Below are positions 1 through 8,663 of a stretch of DNA of 64,000 bases, in pieces; the stretch's first letter is position 1, and each line of letters starts with the position of its first letter. The position numbers were made by a program, and so were the translations under genes. Source of the DNA: Streptomyces sp. NBC_01381 (GTDB lineage: Bacteria; Actinomycetota; Actinomycetes; Streptomycetales; Streptomycetaceae); the NCBI RefSeq assembly GCF_026340305.1, contig NZ_JAPEPI010000002.1, positions 1,426,001-1,490,000 of the forward strand, written 5' to 3'. The notes beneath the pieces were generated by a model that saw only the letters and a list, made by a program, of their open reading frames with translations, ran no database searches and was not told where the DNA came from.

Positions 1-1
1 G

Positions 2-1000
2 CAGCCTGAGGCCGCTGCCCCCCAGGCCACTGCGGCCGACCCGCAACCCCAGACCGCCGTGCCCCCGGCCGCAATGGCCGAGCCGCAGCCTGAGGCCGAA
101 CCCAAGGCCAAGATCATCGTCCCGCTTGCCGCTGAAGCCCCGCAAGCAACCGATTCCGCGCTCGCCCCGTCCGCTCCGCGATCGCAAGCCCCCATGTCTC
201 CTTTGCCGCCCCCCATCTCGGTCCGTCCGTCGCGCGGCCCGCTGCGCCCCCTCCGTTACGAGCTGCGCCGCGCCGCCGGTGTCGGCACCGGCTACCTCGC
301 CGCGGCTGCCGTGCTCGCCGTCTCCGCCATCGTCTGCGTCTTCCTCGCCAGGAGCGGCCACACGCCGCAGTCGCGTCTGCTGGCGGCCTGGCCGCAGGAA
401 CTCCCCTTGCCGCCCGCGGCCCTTGGCGCCGGGCTGCTCGGTGCTCTCGCCTTCGGCGAGGAGTTCCGCCACCCCGCCCTCGCCGCAGACCGGGGCACCG
501 TCCCGCGCCGCCTGGGGCTGCTCTGCGCCAAGTTGCTCGTCGCGGCGGGCACCGCGCTTCTGCTGGGTCTGTTGGTCGTCGCCGCCGATGCCGCGGTGCT
601 CCACTTGGTATACGGATACGCGCTCACGGAAGTTCCCGCCGACTGGCTCTCGCTGAGCGCGAGTTGGGTCGCCCTGGTGGTGGGGTGCGCCTGGGCGGGC
701 GTTCTCGCCGGGGGAGTCTTCCGGTCGACCGCCGCCGGCTTGGCCGCGGTCGTCGCGGTGCCGATCGTCGTCGTACCCCTCGTACAAAAGGCCTTGGAGG
801 GACCATCTGTGCGATCGGCGGCCGGTCTGCCGGGAAGGCTGCGTGATCTCGCTCTGGTGCAGTGGCCGTTCGGCGTCGAGCGGTATCTGGCCGGTGGTGT
901 TCGGATGATCGCTCAACCTGTGGGCAGTGCACTGATGTTGTCGCTGACCGCTCTGCTCTGCGCGTTTCTGCTCACGACGATGCGTAGCCGAGTCCGATAA
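2..1000 (+). CDS. Membrane protein, ABC-2-like permease region (5' end outside window)
   Basis: The reading frame is open from the first base, so the gene begins upstream. The visible part opens with a Pro/Ala/Glu/Gln-rich stretch of about 75 residues, then has about six hydrophobic segments separated by short loops, ending with Arg-rich residues just before the stop. This looks like the membrane half of an ABC-2-type exporter. The low-complexity stretch is typical of a linker, so an N-terminal domain (perhaps the ATPase) may lie upstream; that is inference. It precedes whiH on the same strand with a 161-bp gap that holds a likely WhiG promoter, so the two need not be co-transcribed. The substrate cannot be told. 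Confidence 0.6.
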   Translation, partial: QPEAAAPQATAADPQPQTAVPPAAMAEPQPEAEPKAKIIVPLAAEAPQATDSALAPSAPRSQAPMSPLPPPISVRPSRGPLRPLRYELRRAAGVGTGYLAAAAVLAVSAIVCVFLARSGHTPQSRLLAAWPQELPLPPAALGAGLLGALAFGEEFRHPALAADRGTVPRRLGLLCAKLLVAAGTALLLGLLVVAADAAVLHLVYGYALTEVPADWLSLSASWVALVVGCAWAGVLAGGVFRSTAAGLAAVVAVPIVVVPLVQKALEGPSVRSAAGLPGRLRDLALVQWPFGVERYLAGGVRMIAQPVGSALMLSLTALLCAFLLTTMRSRVR

Positions 1001-1061
1001 CGACCGCCCGGCGCTTCCCTACCCGTGCTGCGCGCAACTCCCCGGAGAACGCCCATTTCTT

Positions 1062-1069
1062 TCCGATAA
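1062..1069 (+). promoter_or_regulatory. Candidate sigma-WhiG -10 element of whiH
   Basis: The octamer TCCGATAA matches seven of eight positions of the motility-class -10 consensus GCCGATAA used by sigma WhiG. It lies 93 bp upstream of the whiH start. whiH transcription by sigma WhiG is established in S. coelicolor. I do not see a good -35 match 15 bp upstream, so the call rests on the -10 and the known biology. Confidence 0.55.
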
Positions 1070-1161
1070 GGCGTCAATTGCGACGGGGTGAGCGATCACC
1101 CTTTCGTGTGCTTTTCACCAAAGACCTCAAGGGACTTGGGGGCCGCGCCGACAAAGGATCC

Positions 1162-2049
1162 GTGAGTACCCTTGCGCACACCATGATGACCGCCGCCCGC
1201 TCCGCAGACTCCGGCCTCGTCGGCCCGGGCGAACTCGACCGCTACCCCTACGCGGAGGCCCCCGGTGCCGACCGCGTAGTCGCGCCCTCGTGGGACGCCG
1301 CCGACCAGGATCTCGGCCGTGTGGGCCGACGCGCCGCCGGCAGCCGCGGCCGCGGGCTGCACGGCCAACTCGTCCAGCAGCTCGGGCAGATGATCGTCTC
1401 CGGGGATCTGGGCGCCGACCGCCCGCTGGTCCCCGAGGAGATCGGCCAGCGCTTCGAGGTCTCCCGCACCGTCGTCCGCGAGTCGCTGCGCGTGCTCGAG
1501 GCCAAGGGTCTGGTCAGCGCCCGTCCCAACGTCGGCACGCGCGTGCGCCCCGTCAGCGACTGGAACCTCCTCGACCCGGACATCATCGAGTGGCGGGCGT
1601 TCGGGCCGCAGCGCGACGACCAGCGGCGTGAGCTCAGCGAGCTGCGCTGGACGATCGAGCCCCTCGCCGCCCGGCTCGCCGCGGGGCACGGCCGTGAGGA
1701 GGTGCAGCAGCGGCTCGCCGACATGGTGGAGATCATGGGCCACTCGCTGAGCCAGGGTGACGCGATCACCTTCTCCCGCGCCGACGCCGAGTTCCACTCG
1801 CTGCTCATCCAGCTCGCCAGCAACCGCATGCTGGAGCACCTGTCCGGCATCGTCTCGGCCGCGCTCCAGGTGTCCGGCGGCCCGGTCACGGGCTGTGATC
1901 GGCCCACCGAGGCGTCCCTGGTCCACCACTCGCGCATCGTCGACGCCCTCGCGGCGGGCGACGGTCCGGGCGCCGAGGCCGCCATGCGGCAGCTGCTCAC
2001 CGTCCACCCGGAGGTGGAGCGCGTCGTGCCCGCCCCGCGCGAGCACTGA
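1162..2049 (+). CDS. whiH: Sporulation regulator WhiH (GntR/FadR family)
   Basis: WhiH is a GntR-family transcription factor needed for sporulation septation in aerial hyphae; in Streptomyces it is a target of sigma WhiG. The GTG at 1162 has a good Shine-Dalgarno (AAAGGA, 1154-1159) and gives 295 residues, the length I recall for WhiH. An N-terminal extension of about 60 residues precedes a winged helix-turn-helix (roughly 66-130, with VSRTVVRESLRVLEAKGL), followed by an all-helical FCD effector domain (about 150-285). The longer upstream open frame lacks a ribosome site. Position immediately before hrdB is the conserved Streptomyces arrangement. A strong hairpin follows the stop. The FCD ligand is unknown. 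Confidence 0.93.
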   Translation: MSTLAHTMMTAARSADSGLVGPGELDRYPYAEAPGADRVVAPSWDAADQDLGRVGRRAAGSRGRGLHGQLVQQLGQMIVSGDLGADRPLVPEEIGQRFEVSRTVVRESLRVLEAKGLVSARPNVGTRVRPVSDWNLLDPDIIEWRAFGPQRDDQRRELSELRWTIEPLAARLAAGHGREEVQQRLADMVEIMGHSLSQGDAITFSRADAEFHSLLIQLASNRMLEHLSGIVSAALQVSGGPVTGCDRPTEASLVHHSRIVDALAAGDGPGAEAAMRQLLTVHPEVERVVPAPREH

Positions 2050-2120
2050 CTGCCCGGGTCTGCGGCAGTACGGCCGGCGCATGCGCCCCGCGGCCTCACC
2101 TCATCACTCCGTTGACGTGA

Positions 2121-2178
2121 CACCGTCGCCGGACCTCTGCGGGTTCCTCGGGGAATCCGGTGGGGTCCGGCGACGGTG
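2121..2178 (+). terminator. Terminator after whiH
   Basis: A perfect 15-bp stem (CACCGTCGCCGGACC at 2121-2135 pairing with 2164-2178) with a 28-nt loop is followed by TTGTTGT. It separates whiH from the hrdB promoter region. Confidence 0.85.
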
Positions 2179-2272
2179 TTGTTGTCCTCGTGGAGACGGC
2201 CAATGCCCTCATGGAGCAGGTCAAGGAATGGATTCTGGTCAGCTTTGACAGTACCTGGACGCTTTTGAGCGC

Positions 2273-2383
2273 TTACGGGGTGTGACTCGGGCCACGTAGA
2301 TTGGGCGTAACGCTCCTCGGGGCAGCGCGATGACCTAAGAGGTGATAGCCGAGGAGGGAATACAGACGTCGTCCGCGACGCTG
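2273..2383 (+). promoter_or_regulatory. hrdB promoter region (two candidate promoters)
   Basis: The 447 bp before hrdB contain no gene. TTACGG (2273-2278), an 18-bp spacer and TAGATT (2297-2302) resemble a vegetative promoter. Further down, GGGAAT (2356-2361) followed by 18 bp and GCTG (2380-2383) resembles a sigma-R promoter (consensus GGAAT-N18-GTT). S. coelicolor hrdB is known to have both a vegetative and a sigma-R promoter; matching them to these sites is my inference. A TTGACA at 2245-2250 has no -10 at proper spacing. Confidence 0.45.
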
Positions 2384-2496
2384 TGTAGCTCCCCGGCCCG
2401 CCTGCGCCGTCGACCCATCCCCAGTCGTCGGTCGTCGGTCCTGGTCCACAATGGACTGGGCCGGAAGCCGTTTTCCAACGTTCCGAGAGGTTGTTC

Positions 2497-4032
2497 GTGT
2501 CGGCCAGCACATCCCGTACGCTCCCGCCGGAGATCGCCGAATCCGTCTCTGTCATGGCGCTCATCGAGCGGGGAAAGGCTGATGGGCAGATCGCCGGCGA
2601 TGACGTGCGTCGTGCCTTCGAAGCTGACCAGATTCCGGCCACTCAGTGGAAGAACGTTCTGCGCAGCCTCAACCAGATCCTCGAGGAAGAGGGTGTGACG
2701 CTGATGGTCAGTGCCGCGGAGCCGAAGCGCCCCCGCAAGAGCGTCGCAGCGAAGAGCCCGGCCAAGCGCACCGCGACCAAGACCGTCGCGGCCAAGACAG
2801 CCACGGCGAAGCAGGCCACCGCGACCGCCGCCCCCGAGGCGTCGGCCGCAGATGTCGCAGCTGAGGACGCGCCCGCGAAGAAGGTCGCTGCCAAGAAGAC
2901 GACGGCAAAGAAGGCCGTCGCCAAGAAGACCGTCGCCAAGAAGGCGACGGCAAAGAAGAGTGCGTCCAAGGACGACGAGATCCTGGACGACGAGGCCACC
3001 GAGGAGACGCCCGCCAAGGGCAAGCCCGGTGAGGGCGAGCCCGCGGAAGAGGGTGCCCAGGGCTTCGTGCTGTCCGACGAGGACGAGGACGACGCCCCGG
3101 CCCAGCAGGTTGCCGCGGCCGGTGCCACCGCCGACCCCGTCAAGGACTACCTGAAGCAGATCGGCAAGGTCCCGCTGCTCAACGCCGAGCAGGAGGTCGA
3201 GCTCGCCAAGCGCATCGAGGCTGGCCTGTTCGCCGAGGACAAGCTGGCGAACGCCGACAAGCTCGCGCCGAAGCTCAAGCGCGAGCTGGAGATCATCGCC
3301 GAGGACGGCCGCCGCGCCAAGAACCACCTCCTGGAGGCCAACCTCCGTCTGGTGGTCTCCCTGGCCAAGCGCTACACCGGCCGCGGCATGCTCTTCCTGG
3401 ACCTCATCCAGGAGGGCAACCTCGGTCTGATCCGCGCGGTCGAGAAGTTCGACTACACCAAGGGCTACAAGTTCTCCACGTACGCCACCTGGTGGATCCG
3501 TCAGGCGATCACCCGCGCCATGGCCGATCAGGCCCGCACCATCCGTATCCCGGTGCACATGGTCGAGGTCATCAACAAGCTCGCGCGCGTGCAGCGCCAG
3601 ATGCTCCAGGACCTGGGCCGCGAGCCCACCCCGGAGGAGTTGGCCAAGGAACTCGACATGACCCCGGAGAAGGTCATCGAGGTCCAGAAGTACGGCCGTG
3701 AGCCGATCTCCCTCCACACCCCCCTGGGTGAGGACGGCGACAGCGAGTTCGGTGACCTCATCGAGGACTCCGAGGCGGTCGTTCCGGCCGACGCGGTCAG
3801 CTTCACGCTCCTCCAGGAGCAGCTGCACTCCGTGCTCGACACCCTGTCCGAGCGTGAGGCGGGCGTGGTCTCCATGCGCTTCGGCCTCACCGACGGCCAG
3901 CCGAAGACCCTCGACGAGATCGGCAAGGTCTACGGAGTGACGCGTGAGCGCATCCGTCAGATCGAGTCGAAGACGATGTCGAAGCTGCGTCACCCGTCGC
4001 GTTCGCAGGTCCTGCGCGACTACCTCGACTAG
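2497..4032 (+). CDS. hrdB: Principal RNA polymerase sigma factor HrdB
   Basis: This is the essential vegetative sigma-70 factor. The GTG at 2497, 6 nt after GAGAGG, gives 511 residues, the length of S. coelicolor HrdB. It has region 1.1 (about 1-70), a long Ala/Lys-rich linker (about 75-165) with AAKK-type repeats, region 1.2 ([21 protein letters not shown]), regions 2.1-2.4 including [16 protein letters not shown], region 3, and region 4.2 ending in [20 protein letters not shown], which contacts the -35 element. The Lys/Ala linker is typical of actinobacterial primary sigmas and is the most variable part. A terminator follows 18 bp after the stop. Confidence 0.98.
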   Translation: MSASTSRTLPPEIAESVSVMALIERGKADGQIAGDDVRRAFEADQIPATQWKNVLRSLNQILEEEGVTLMVSAAEPKRPRKSVAAKSPAKRTATKTVAAKTATAKQATATAAPEASAADVAAEDAPAKKVAAKKTTAKKAVAKKTVAKKATAKKSASKDDEILDDEATEETPAKGKPGEGEPAEEGAQGFVLSDEDEDDAPAQQVAAAGATADPVKDYLKQIGKVPLLNAEQEVELAKRIEAGLFAEDKLANADKLAPKLKRELEIIAEDGRRAKNHLLEANLRLVVSLAKRYTGRGMLFLDLIQEGNLGLIRAVEKFDYTKGYKFSTYATWWIRQAITRAMADQARTIRIPVHMVEVINKLARVQRQMLQDLGREPTPEELAKELDMTPEKVIEVQKYGREPISLHTPLGEDGDSEFGDLIEDSEAVVPADAVSFTLLQEQLHSVLDTLSEREAGVVSMRFGLTDGQPKTLDEIGKVYGVTRERIRQIESKTMSKLRHPSRSQVLRDYLD

Positions 4033-4050
4033 TCACCAGCGCTGCACAAA

Positions 4051-4087
4051 GAAGGCCCGAAGTCTCCATGAGAGGTTTCGGGCCTTC
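4051..4087 (+). terminator. Terminator after hrdB
   Basis: Perfect 11-bp stem GAAGGCCCGAA (4051-4061) / TTCGGGCCTTC (4077-4087), followed by TGTTTG. Confidence 0.9.
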
Positions 4088-4184
4088 TGTTTGCCCCGGT
4101 GCGGGCGCGCGTCGGCGCGAATGCGGGGCGTGTCGTGCTGGATCACTGTGGGTGTGACATGACAACCCAGAGTGAGGAGATCGC

Positions 4185-5015
4185 ATGCCTCGTCCTTTCG
4201 CCCCGACCCTGACGGCGGCACTGGCCCTTGCCGCCGCCGCAGCGGCGCTGCCGCTGGCCGCCCCTGCCCCGGCGGCGGCCGACAGCGTGGTCATCGGGGG
4301 CAGCCCGGTCGATGTGGCCGACAGCCCGTGGATGGTGGCGCTGTCCAGTCGTGACCGGTTCGGGGGTACGCGTGCGGGACAGTTCTGCGGAGGTGTGGTG
4401 GTCGGGCGCTCTACGGTCCTCACCGCGGCCCACTGCCTGAGCGAGGAAGTCCTCGGCGTGCCGCTGCGTGAGTTGGGCGACCTGAAGGTGATCGCCGGCC
4501 GCGGGGATCTGGGCACGTCCGAGGGCCGTGAGATTCCGGTGCTTGAGGCATCGGTGAATCCGCGTTACGACAGTTTCACGAACGCCGGTGACATGGCGGT
4601 GCTGAGGCTGGCGCAACCACTACCTGAGGGCTCCGCGATCCGCATGGCGGGGCCGGGGGATCCGGCGTACGAGCCCGGCACGCGGGCGGCCGTCTACGGG
4701 TGGGGTGACACGACGAGTGCAGGCGACTACGCGCGTACGTTGCGCTCCGCGCAGGTGCGCGTACTGTCCGACTCCCTGTGTGAGCAGGCGTATCCGGGCA
4801 GCGCGAACGGAACGTACACGTCCAGATCCATGCTGTGTGCGGGAGAACCTGGCGGCGGGCGTGACGCCTGCCAGGGGGACAGCGGCGGTCCACTGGTCGC
4901 ACAGGGCAGGCTCATCGGCCTGGTGTCGTGGGGCAGTGGCTGCGGGCGGGCCGGGAGCCCCGGGGTCTATACGCGGGTCTCGGAGGTCGCCCGAGCGATG
5001 GGTCTGCGTCGCTGA
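4185..5015 (+). CDS. Secreted trypsin-like serine protease (S1 family)
   Basis: A 276-residue chymotrypsin-fold peptidase. Residues 1-32 form a signal peptide (hydrophobic Ala/Leu core, APAAA cleavage-type end), directly followed by VVIGG, the usual mature N-terminus of S1 proteases, so there is little or no propeptide. The triad is visible: H83 in TAAHC, D136 in DMAVL, S233 in GDSGGPL. D227 sits six residues before the serine, predicting cleavage after Arg/Lys. Six cysteines are placed for disulfides. The ATG at 4185 follows AGTGAGGAGA. It stands alone between two terminators. The substrate is unknown. Confidence 0.93.
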   Translation: MPRPFAPTLTAALALAAAAAALPLAAPAPAAADSVVIGGSPVDVADSPWMVALSSRDRFGGTRAGQFCGGVVVGRSTVLTAAHCLSEEVLGVPLRELGDLKVIAGRGDLGTSEGREIPVLEASVNPRYDSFTNAGDMAVLRLAQPLPEGSAIRMAGPGDPAYEPGTRAAVYGWGDTTSAGDYARTLRSAQVRVLSDSLCEQAYPGSANGTYTSRSMLCAGEPGGGRDACQGDSGGPLVAQGRLIGLVSWGSGCGRAGSPGVYTRVSEVARAMGLRR

Positions 5016-5074
5016 GGGTGCGGAGCGCCAACAGGGGCCGCCGAGGAGGCGCCTGAGCGTCCGCGTAACGAGAG

Positions 5075-5113
5075 CGGGCGGCCGTCCCTGGGATTGGCAG
5101 GGTCGGCCGCCCG
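5075..5113. terminator. Bidirectional terminator between protease and the 75-aa gene
   Basis: Stem CGGGCGGCCG (5075-5084) / CGGCCGCCCG (5104-5113), extended after one T-T mismatch by CCCTG/CAGGG. It lies between convergent genes and can serve both. Confidence 0.85.
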
Positions 5114-5160
5114 ATCGCCGGCCTGGTGTGCGCCGGAGGGCTCGTCGTGGGTGCGAGGTG

Positions 5161-5388
5161 TCAGCGTTCCTCGTCGGGGGTCTCCGGGACGGCCGTCAGC
5201 CGCTCCGTCTCGTCCTGTATCTCAGCGGCGATCTTCTTGAGTTCCGGCTCGAACTTGCGGCCGTGGTGGGCGCAGAAGAGCAGTTCACCGCCGCTCAACA
5301 GGACGACGCGCAGGTATGCCTGGGCGCCGCAGCGGTCGCAGCGATCAGCGGCCGTCAGGGGGCTCGCGGGGGTCAGAACAGTAGTCAC
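5161..5388 (-). CDS. Small conserved Cys/His protein (DUF7455-like)
   Basis: A 75-residue actinobacterial protein of unknown function. It carries CDRCGAQAY near residues 17-25 and CAHHGRKF near 39-46, a Cys/His set able to bind zinc like a small ribbon, followed by an acidic helix. It starts at ATG 5388, opposite strand to its neighbours. Proteins like this sit between the hrdB-linked protease gene and parE in Streptomyces. No catalytic residues are evident; a structural or regulatory role is speculation. Confidence 0.8.
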   Translation of the reverse strand: MTTVLTPASPLTAADRCDRCGAQAYLRVVLLSGGELLFCAHHGRKFEPELKKIAAEIQDETERLTAVPETPDEER

Positions 5389-5828
5389 GTCGCCTCTTCT
5401 CTAGCTCGACGAGCTGTCGTACCAGGGTCAACATCCAACCAGGCCGAAAACGTTCCCGCTCGTGGCTTTTCCTCGAAGTTTTTTCCGAGGCGGCTGTCTG
5501 CTGCCGGTTGGCGGCGAATGTGCCGTATTGCGTCTCTTACGTGTCTTACGGTTTCGCGCTGTCTGTCAGGTCGGTCGTCCGCCGGCTGGCTTGCCGGTTG
5601 TTCATGAGGACGTGCCCGGAGCCTAAATGGTTCATGCCTGGAAGGGAACGTGACGTGCGCTTCACTCCATTGAGGGATCGAACAAGCGTGCGGCTCTGGA
5701 CTAGTCTGAGTTGAGACGAGGGTGGCGTTACAACGGCTCTACCAGGCCTCGGTACCCTCTGACCGGCAACCGAAGCCGGGTCCTTACCCAAAAGGGCCCC
5801 CCTTGAAATTCAGCGAGGAGCGAACCGC
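5389..5828. promoter_or_regulatory. 440-bp divergent promoter region (75-aa gene / parE)
   Basis: No gene is supported here; the open frames are short and lack Streptomyces codon bias. An inverted repeat AGCTCG-A-CGAGCT lies at 5403-5415, close to the start of the 75-aa gene. The parE ribosome site is GCGAGGAGCG (5813-5822), 7-8 nt before its GTG. No promoter could be assigned with confidence. Confidence 0.4.
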
Positions 5829-7952
5829 GTGACCGCCGAGACGTCCGTGCCGTCCACAGCGTTGCTGACCGGAGCAGACCGGGACGGTTCCAACTACACC
5901 GCGCGGCACCTGCTCGTCCTGGAGGGGCTCGAGGCCGTTCGCAAGCGTCCGGGCATGTACATCGGGTCGACGGACAGCCGCGGCCTGATGCACTGCCTCT
6001 GGGAGATCATCGACAACTCCGTCGACGAGGCCCTGGGCGGCTACTGCGACCACATCGAAGTCATCCTCCACGACGACGCCTCCGTAGAGGTCCGGGACAA
6101 CGGCCGAGGCATCCCGGTGGATGTCGAGCCCAAGACCGGCCTCTCCGGAGTCGAGGTCGTCATGACGAAGCTCCACGCGGGCGGAAAGTTCGGCGGTGGC
6201 TCGTACGCCGCCTCCGGCGGTCTGCACGGCGTGGGCGCCTCCGTGGTGAACGCCCTCTCCGCGCGCCTCGACGTGGAGGTGGACCGCGCGGGACACACCC
6301 ACGCCATCAGCTTCCGGCGCGGTGTCCCCGGCGCCTTCGCCAAGTCCGGGCCCGACGCCGACTTCGACTCGTCGGCCAAGCTGCGCAAGGCGAAGAAGAT
6401 CCCCAAGACCCGCACCGGCACCCGTGTGCGCTACTGGGCGGACCGCCAGATCTTCCTCAAGGACGCCAAGCTCAGCCTGGAGACGCTGCACCAGCGCGCC
6501 CGCCAGACCGCGTTCCTGGTGCCGGGCCTGACCATCGTCGTACGCGACGAGTACGGCCTCGGGGAAGGCGGCAGCAAGGGCGAGGAATCCTTCCGCTTCG
6601 ACGGCGGCATCAGCGAGTTCTGCGAGTACCTCGCGCAGGACAAGGCCGTCTGCGACGTCCTCCGCTTCTCCGGCTCGGGCACCTTCAAGGAGACCGTGCC
6701 GGTCCTCGACGACCACGGCCAGATGACGCCCACCGAGGTCACCCGTGAGCTCGGTGTGGACGTGGCGATGCGCTGGGGCACCGGGTACGACACGACGCTC
6801 CGGTCCTTCGTCAACATCATCGCCACCCCCAAGGGCGGCACCCATGTGACCGGCTTCGAGCGCTCCCTCACCAAGACGATGAACGAGGCGCTGCGCACCC
6901 AGAAGGTGCTGCGCGTGGCCGAGGACGACATCGTCAAGGACGACGCTCTCGAAGGCCTGACGGCCGTCGTCACGGTCCGCCTCGCCGAGCCGCAGTTCGA
7001 GGGCCAGACCAAGGAGGTGCTCGGCACCTCGGCGGCCAACCGCATCGTCGCCAACGTCATCGCCAAGGAGCTCAAGGCGTTCCTCACGTCCACCAAGCGT
7101 GACGCGAAGGCCCAGGCGCGCTCCGTCATGGAGAAGGCGGTCGCGGCCGCCCGTACGCGCATCGCGGCCCGCCAGCACAAGGACGCCCAGCGCCGGAAGA
7201 CGGCCCTGGAGTCCTCCTCGCTGCCCGCGAAGCTCGCCGACTGCCGCAGCGACGACGTGGAGCGCAGCGAGCTCTTCATCGTCGAGGGCGACTCCGCGCT
7301 CGGCACCGCCAAGCTGGCGCGGAACTCCGAGTTCCAGGCGCTCCTGCCGATCCGCGGCAAGATCCTCAACGTTCAGAAGGCGTCCGTGACGGACATGCTG
7401 AAGAACGCCGAGTGCGGCGCGATCATCCAGGTCATAGGAGCCGGGTCCGGCCGGACCTTCGACATCGACGCGGCGCGCTACGGAAAGATCATTCTCCTCG
7501 TCGACGCCGATGTCGACGGCGCGCACATCCGCATCCTGCTGCTGACGCTGTTCCAGCGCTATATGCGGCCCATGGTCGAGGCGGGCCGGGTGTTCGCCGC
7601 GGTGCCGCCGCTGCACCGCATCGAGCTCAGCCAGCCCAAGAAGGGCCAGGACAAGTACATCTACACGTATTCGGACCGTGAGCTGCGGGACACGCTGCTG
7701 GAGCTGCAGCGCAAGAACGTCCGGTACAAGGACTCCATCCAGCGGTACAAGGGTCTGGGCGAGATGGACGCCGACCAGCTGGCCGAGACCACGATGGACC
7801 CGCGCTACCGCACCCTGCGCCGCATCAACATCTCCGACCTGGAGTCCTCGGAGCAGGTCTTCGATCTGCTGATGGGCAACGACGTGGCGCCCCGCAAGGA
7901 ATTCATCACGAGCTCCGCGGCGACGCTGGACCGCTCGCGCATCGACGCGTAG
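5829..7952 (+). CDS. parE: Topoisomerase IV subunit B (ParE)
   Basis: A type IIA topoisomerase ATPase subunit, 707 residues. The GHKL ATPase has EIIDNSVDEALGG (about 57-69) and GLHGVGASVVNALS (about 134-147). The TOPRIM domain has FIVEGDSALGTAKLA and DADVDGAHI, the metal-binding acidic residues. EGDSALGTAK replaces the EGDSAGGSAK of typical GyrB. With a parC-type gene 13 kb away (21285-23738), this is the ParE half of topoisomerase IV, which decatenates chromosomes; it is not the oriC-linked gyrB. The GTG start at 5829 follows a GAGGAG site. Gene order after hrdB is as in S. coelicolor. Confidence 0.93.
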   Translation: MTAETSVPSTALLTGADRDGSNYTARHLLVLEGLEAVRKRPGMYIGSTDSRGLMHCLWEIIDNSVDEALGGYCDHIEVILHDDASVEVRDNGRGIPVDVEPKTGLSGVEVVMTKLHAGGKFGGGSYAASGGLHGVGASVVNALSARLDVEVDRAGHTHAISFRRGVPGAFAKSGPDADFDSSAKLRKAKKIPKTRTGTRVRYWADRQIFLKDAKLSLETLHQRARQTAFLVPGLTIVVRDEYGLGEGGSKGEESFRFDGGISEFCEYLAQDKAVCDVLRFSGSGTFKETVPVLDDHGQMTPTEVTRELGVDVAMRWGTGYDTTLRSFVNIIATPKGGTHVTGFERSLTKTMNEALRTQKVLRVAEDDIVKDDALEGLTAVVTVRLAEPQFEGQTKEVLGTSAANRIVANVIAKELKAFLTSTKRDAKAQARSVMEKAVAAARTRIAARQHKDAQRRKTALESSSLPAKLADCRSDDVERSELFIVEGDSALGTAKLARNSEFQALLPIRGKILNVQKASVTDMLKNAECGAIIQVIGAGSGRTFDIDAARYGKIILLVDADVDGAHIRILLLTLFQRYMRPMVEAGRVFAAVPPLHRIELSQPKKGQDKYIYTYSDRELRDTLLELQRKNVRYKDSIQRYKGLGEMDADQLAETTMDPRYRTLRRINISDLESSEQVFDLLMGNDVAPRKEFITSSAATLDRSRIDA

Positions 7953-8018
7953 CGCTCGCGGCGATCGCACCGGGCGCGGAACGTGCGCGCGTTCCGCTCG
8001 GCGGTGCGCACTCCACCC

Positions 8019-8045
8019 GTGGGTGGAGCCTCAGGCTCCACCCAC
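8019..8045 (+). terminator. Hairpin after parE
   Basis: A perfect 12-bp stem GTGGGTGGAGCC (8019-8030) / GGCTCCACCCAC (8034-8045) with a TCA loop, 67 bp past the parE stop. No T-tract follows, as is common in Streptomyces. Confidence 0.75.
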
Positions 8046-8150
8046 GTTCCACCCCTGCTCCGATCCCTCGACCAGGCCCTTTCCGTAGCGTCGAAGGCGT
8101 CGATCCTCACCGGATCGGCTCCGCTCTTCCTCGCACCCACGGAGGCCGTC

Positions 8151-8663
8151 ATGTCCGGGCTCACCAACGCTCTGGTGATCTGCGCCGTCGTCGTCCTGGT
8201 GATCGCGCGTCAGTTCAAGGCGCAGCCGGTCACCGCGGACCGGCGCTGGTGGGCGATACCGGCCGTGCTGGTCTTCCTGGCCGTGCGCGAGCCCGGTCTG
8301 CTGGATCCGCACCACAGCGAGGTGTCCGTCGCCCTGCTCGGCGTGGAACTGCTCGTCGGCCTGGCCATGGGCTTCGGCTGGGCGCGCACCACACACGTGT
8401 GGACAGCGGCGGACGGTGTCGTGTGGAGCAAGGGGACCAAGGCCACCGCCGTCGTTTGGGGGGTCGGGATCGCGCTGCGGCTCGGTCTGTTCGGCATCGG
8501 CGCGATGCTCGGGGTGCGGCAGGGGACTGCCGCGCTGATGCTCGCCCTCGCGGCCACCCTCCTCGTCCGCAGCGGCGTCCTGGCGCAGCGGGCCGGCCTG
8601 CTCCGCCCCGCGTACGGTGTGGCGGACGCGGCGTACGAGCCGATGCGGAAGGACCCCGTGTGA
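8151..8663 (+). CDS. Small multispanning membrane protein (DUF1453/CcdC-like)
   Basis: A 170-residue protein with about five hydrophobic segments and almost no soluble part. The ATG at 8151 is preceded by GGAGG (8141-8145); the longer upstream frame runs through the parE hairpin and is rejected. Its stop overlaps the start of the sensor kinase gene by 4 nt (GTGA), so it is the first gene of an operon with a NarL-type two-component system. It may assist signal sensing, but that is only suggested by position. The family has no established function. Confidence 0.75.
   Translation: MSGLTNALVICAVVVLVIARQFKAQPVTADRRWWAIPAVLVFLAVREPGLLDPHHSEVSVALLGVELLVGLAMGFGWARTTHVWTAADGVVWSKGTKATAVVWGVGIALRLGLFGIGAMLGVRQGTAALMLALAATLLVRSGVLAQRAGLLRPAYGVADAAYEPMRKDPV

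Noticed and set aside
2151-2178. GGGGAAT motif as a sigma-R promoter
   Set aside because: It lies in the loop of the whiH terminator hairpin and lacks a GTT at 18 bp.
5784-7970. 728-residue open frame antisense to parE
   Set aside because: It mirrors parE codon bias, as expected in high-GC DNA; its amino acids are Val/Leu/Arg/Gly-rich with no domain, while the parE frame has all topoisomerase motifs.
7983-8150. Extended start for the DUF1453-like gene
   Set aside because: The upstream part runs through the parE hairpin and has no ribosome site; ATG 8151 has GGAGG.
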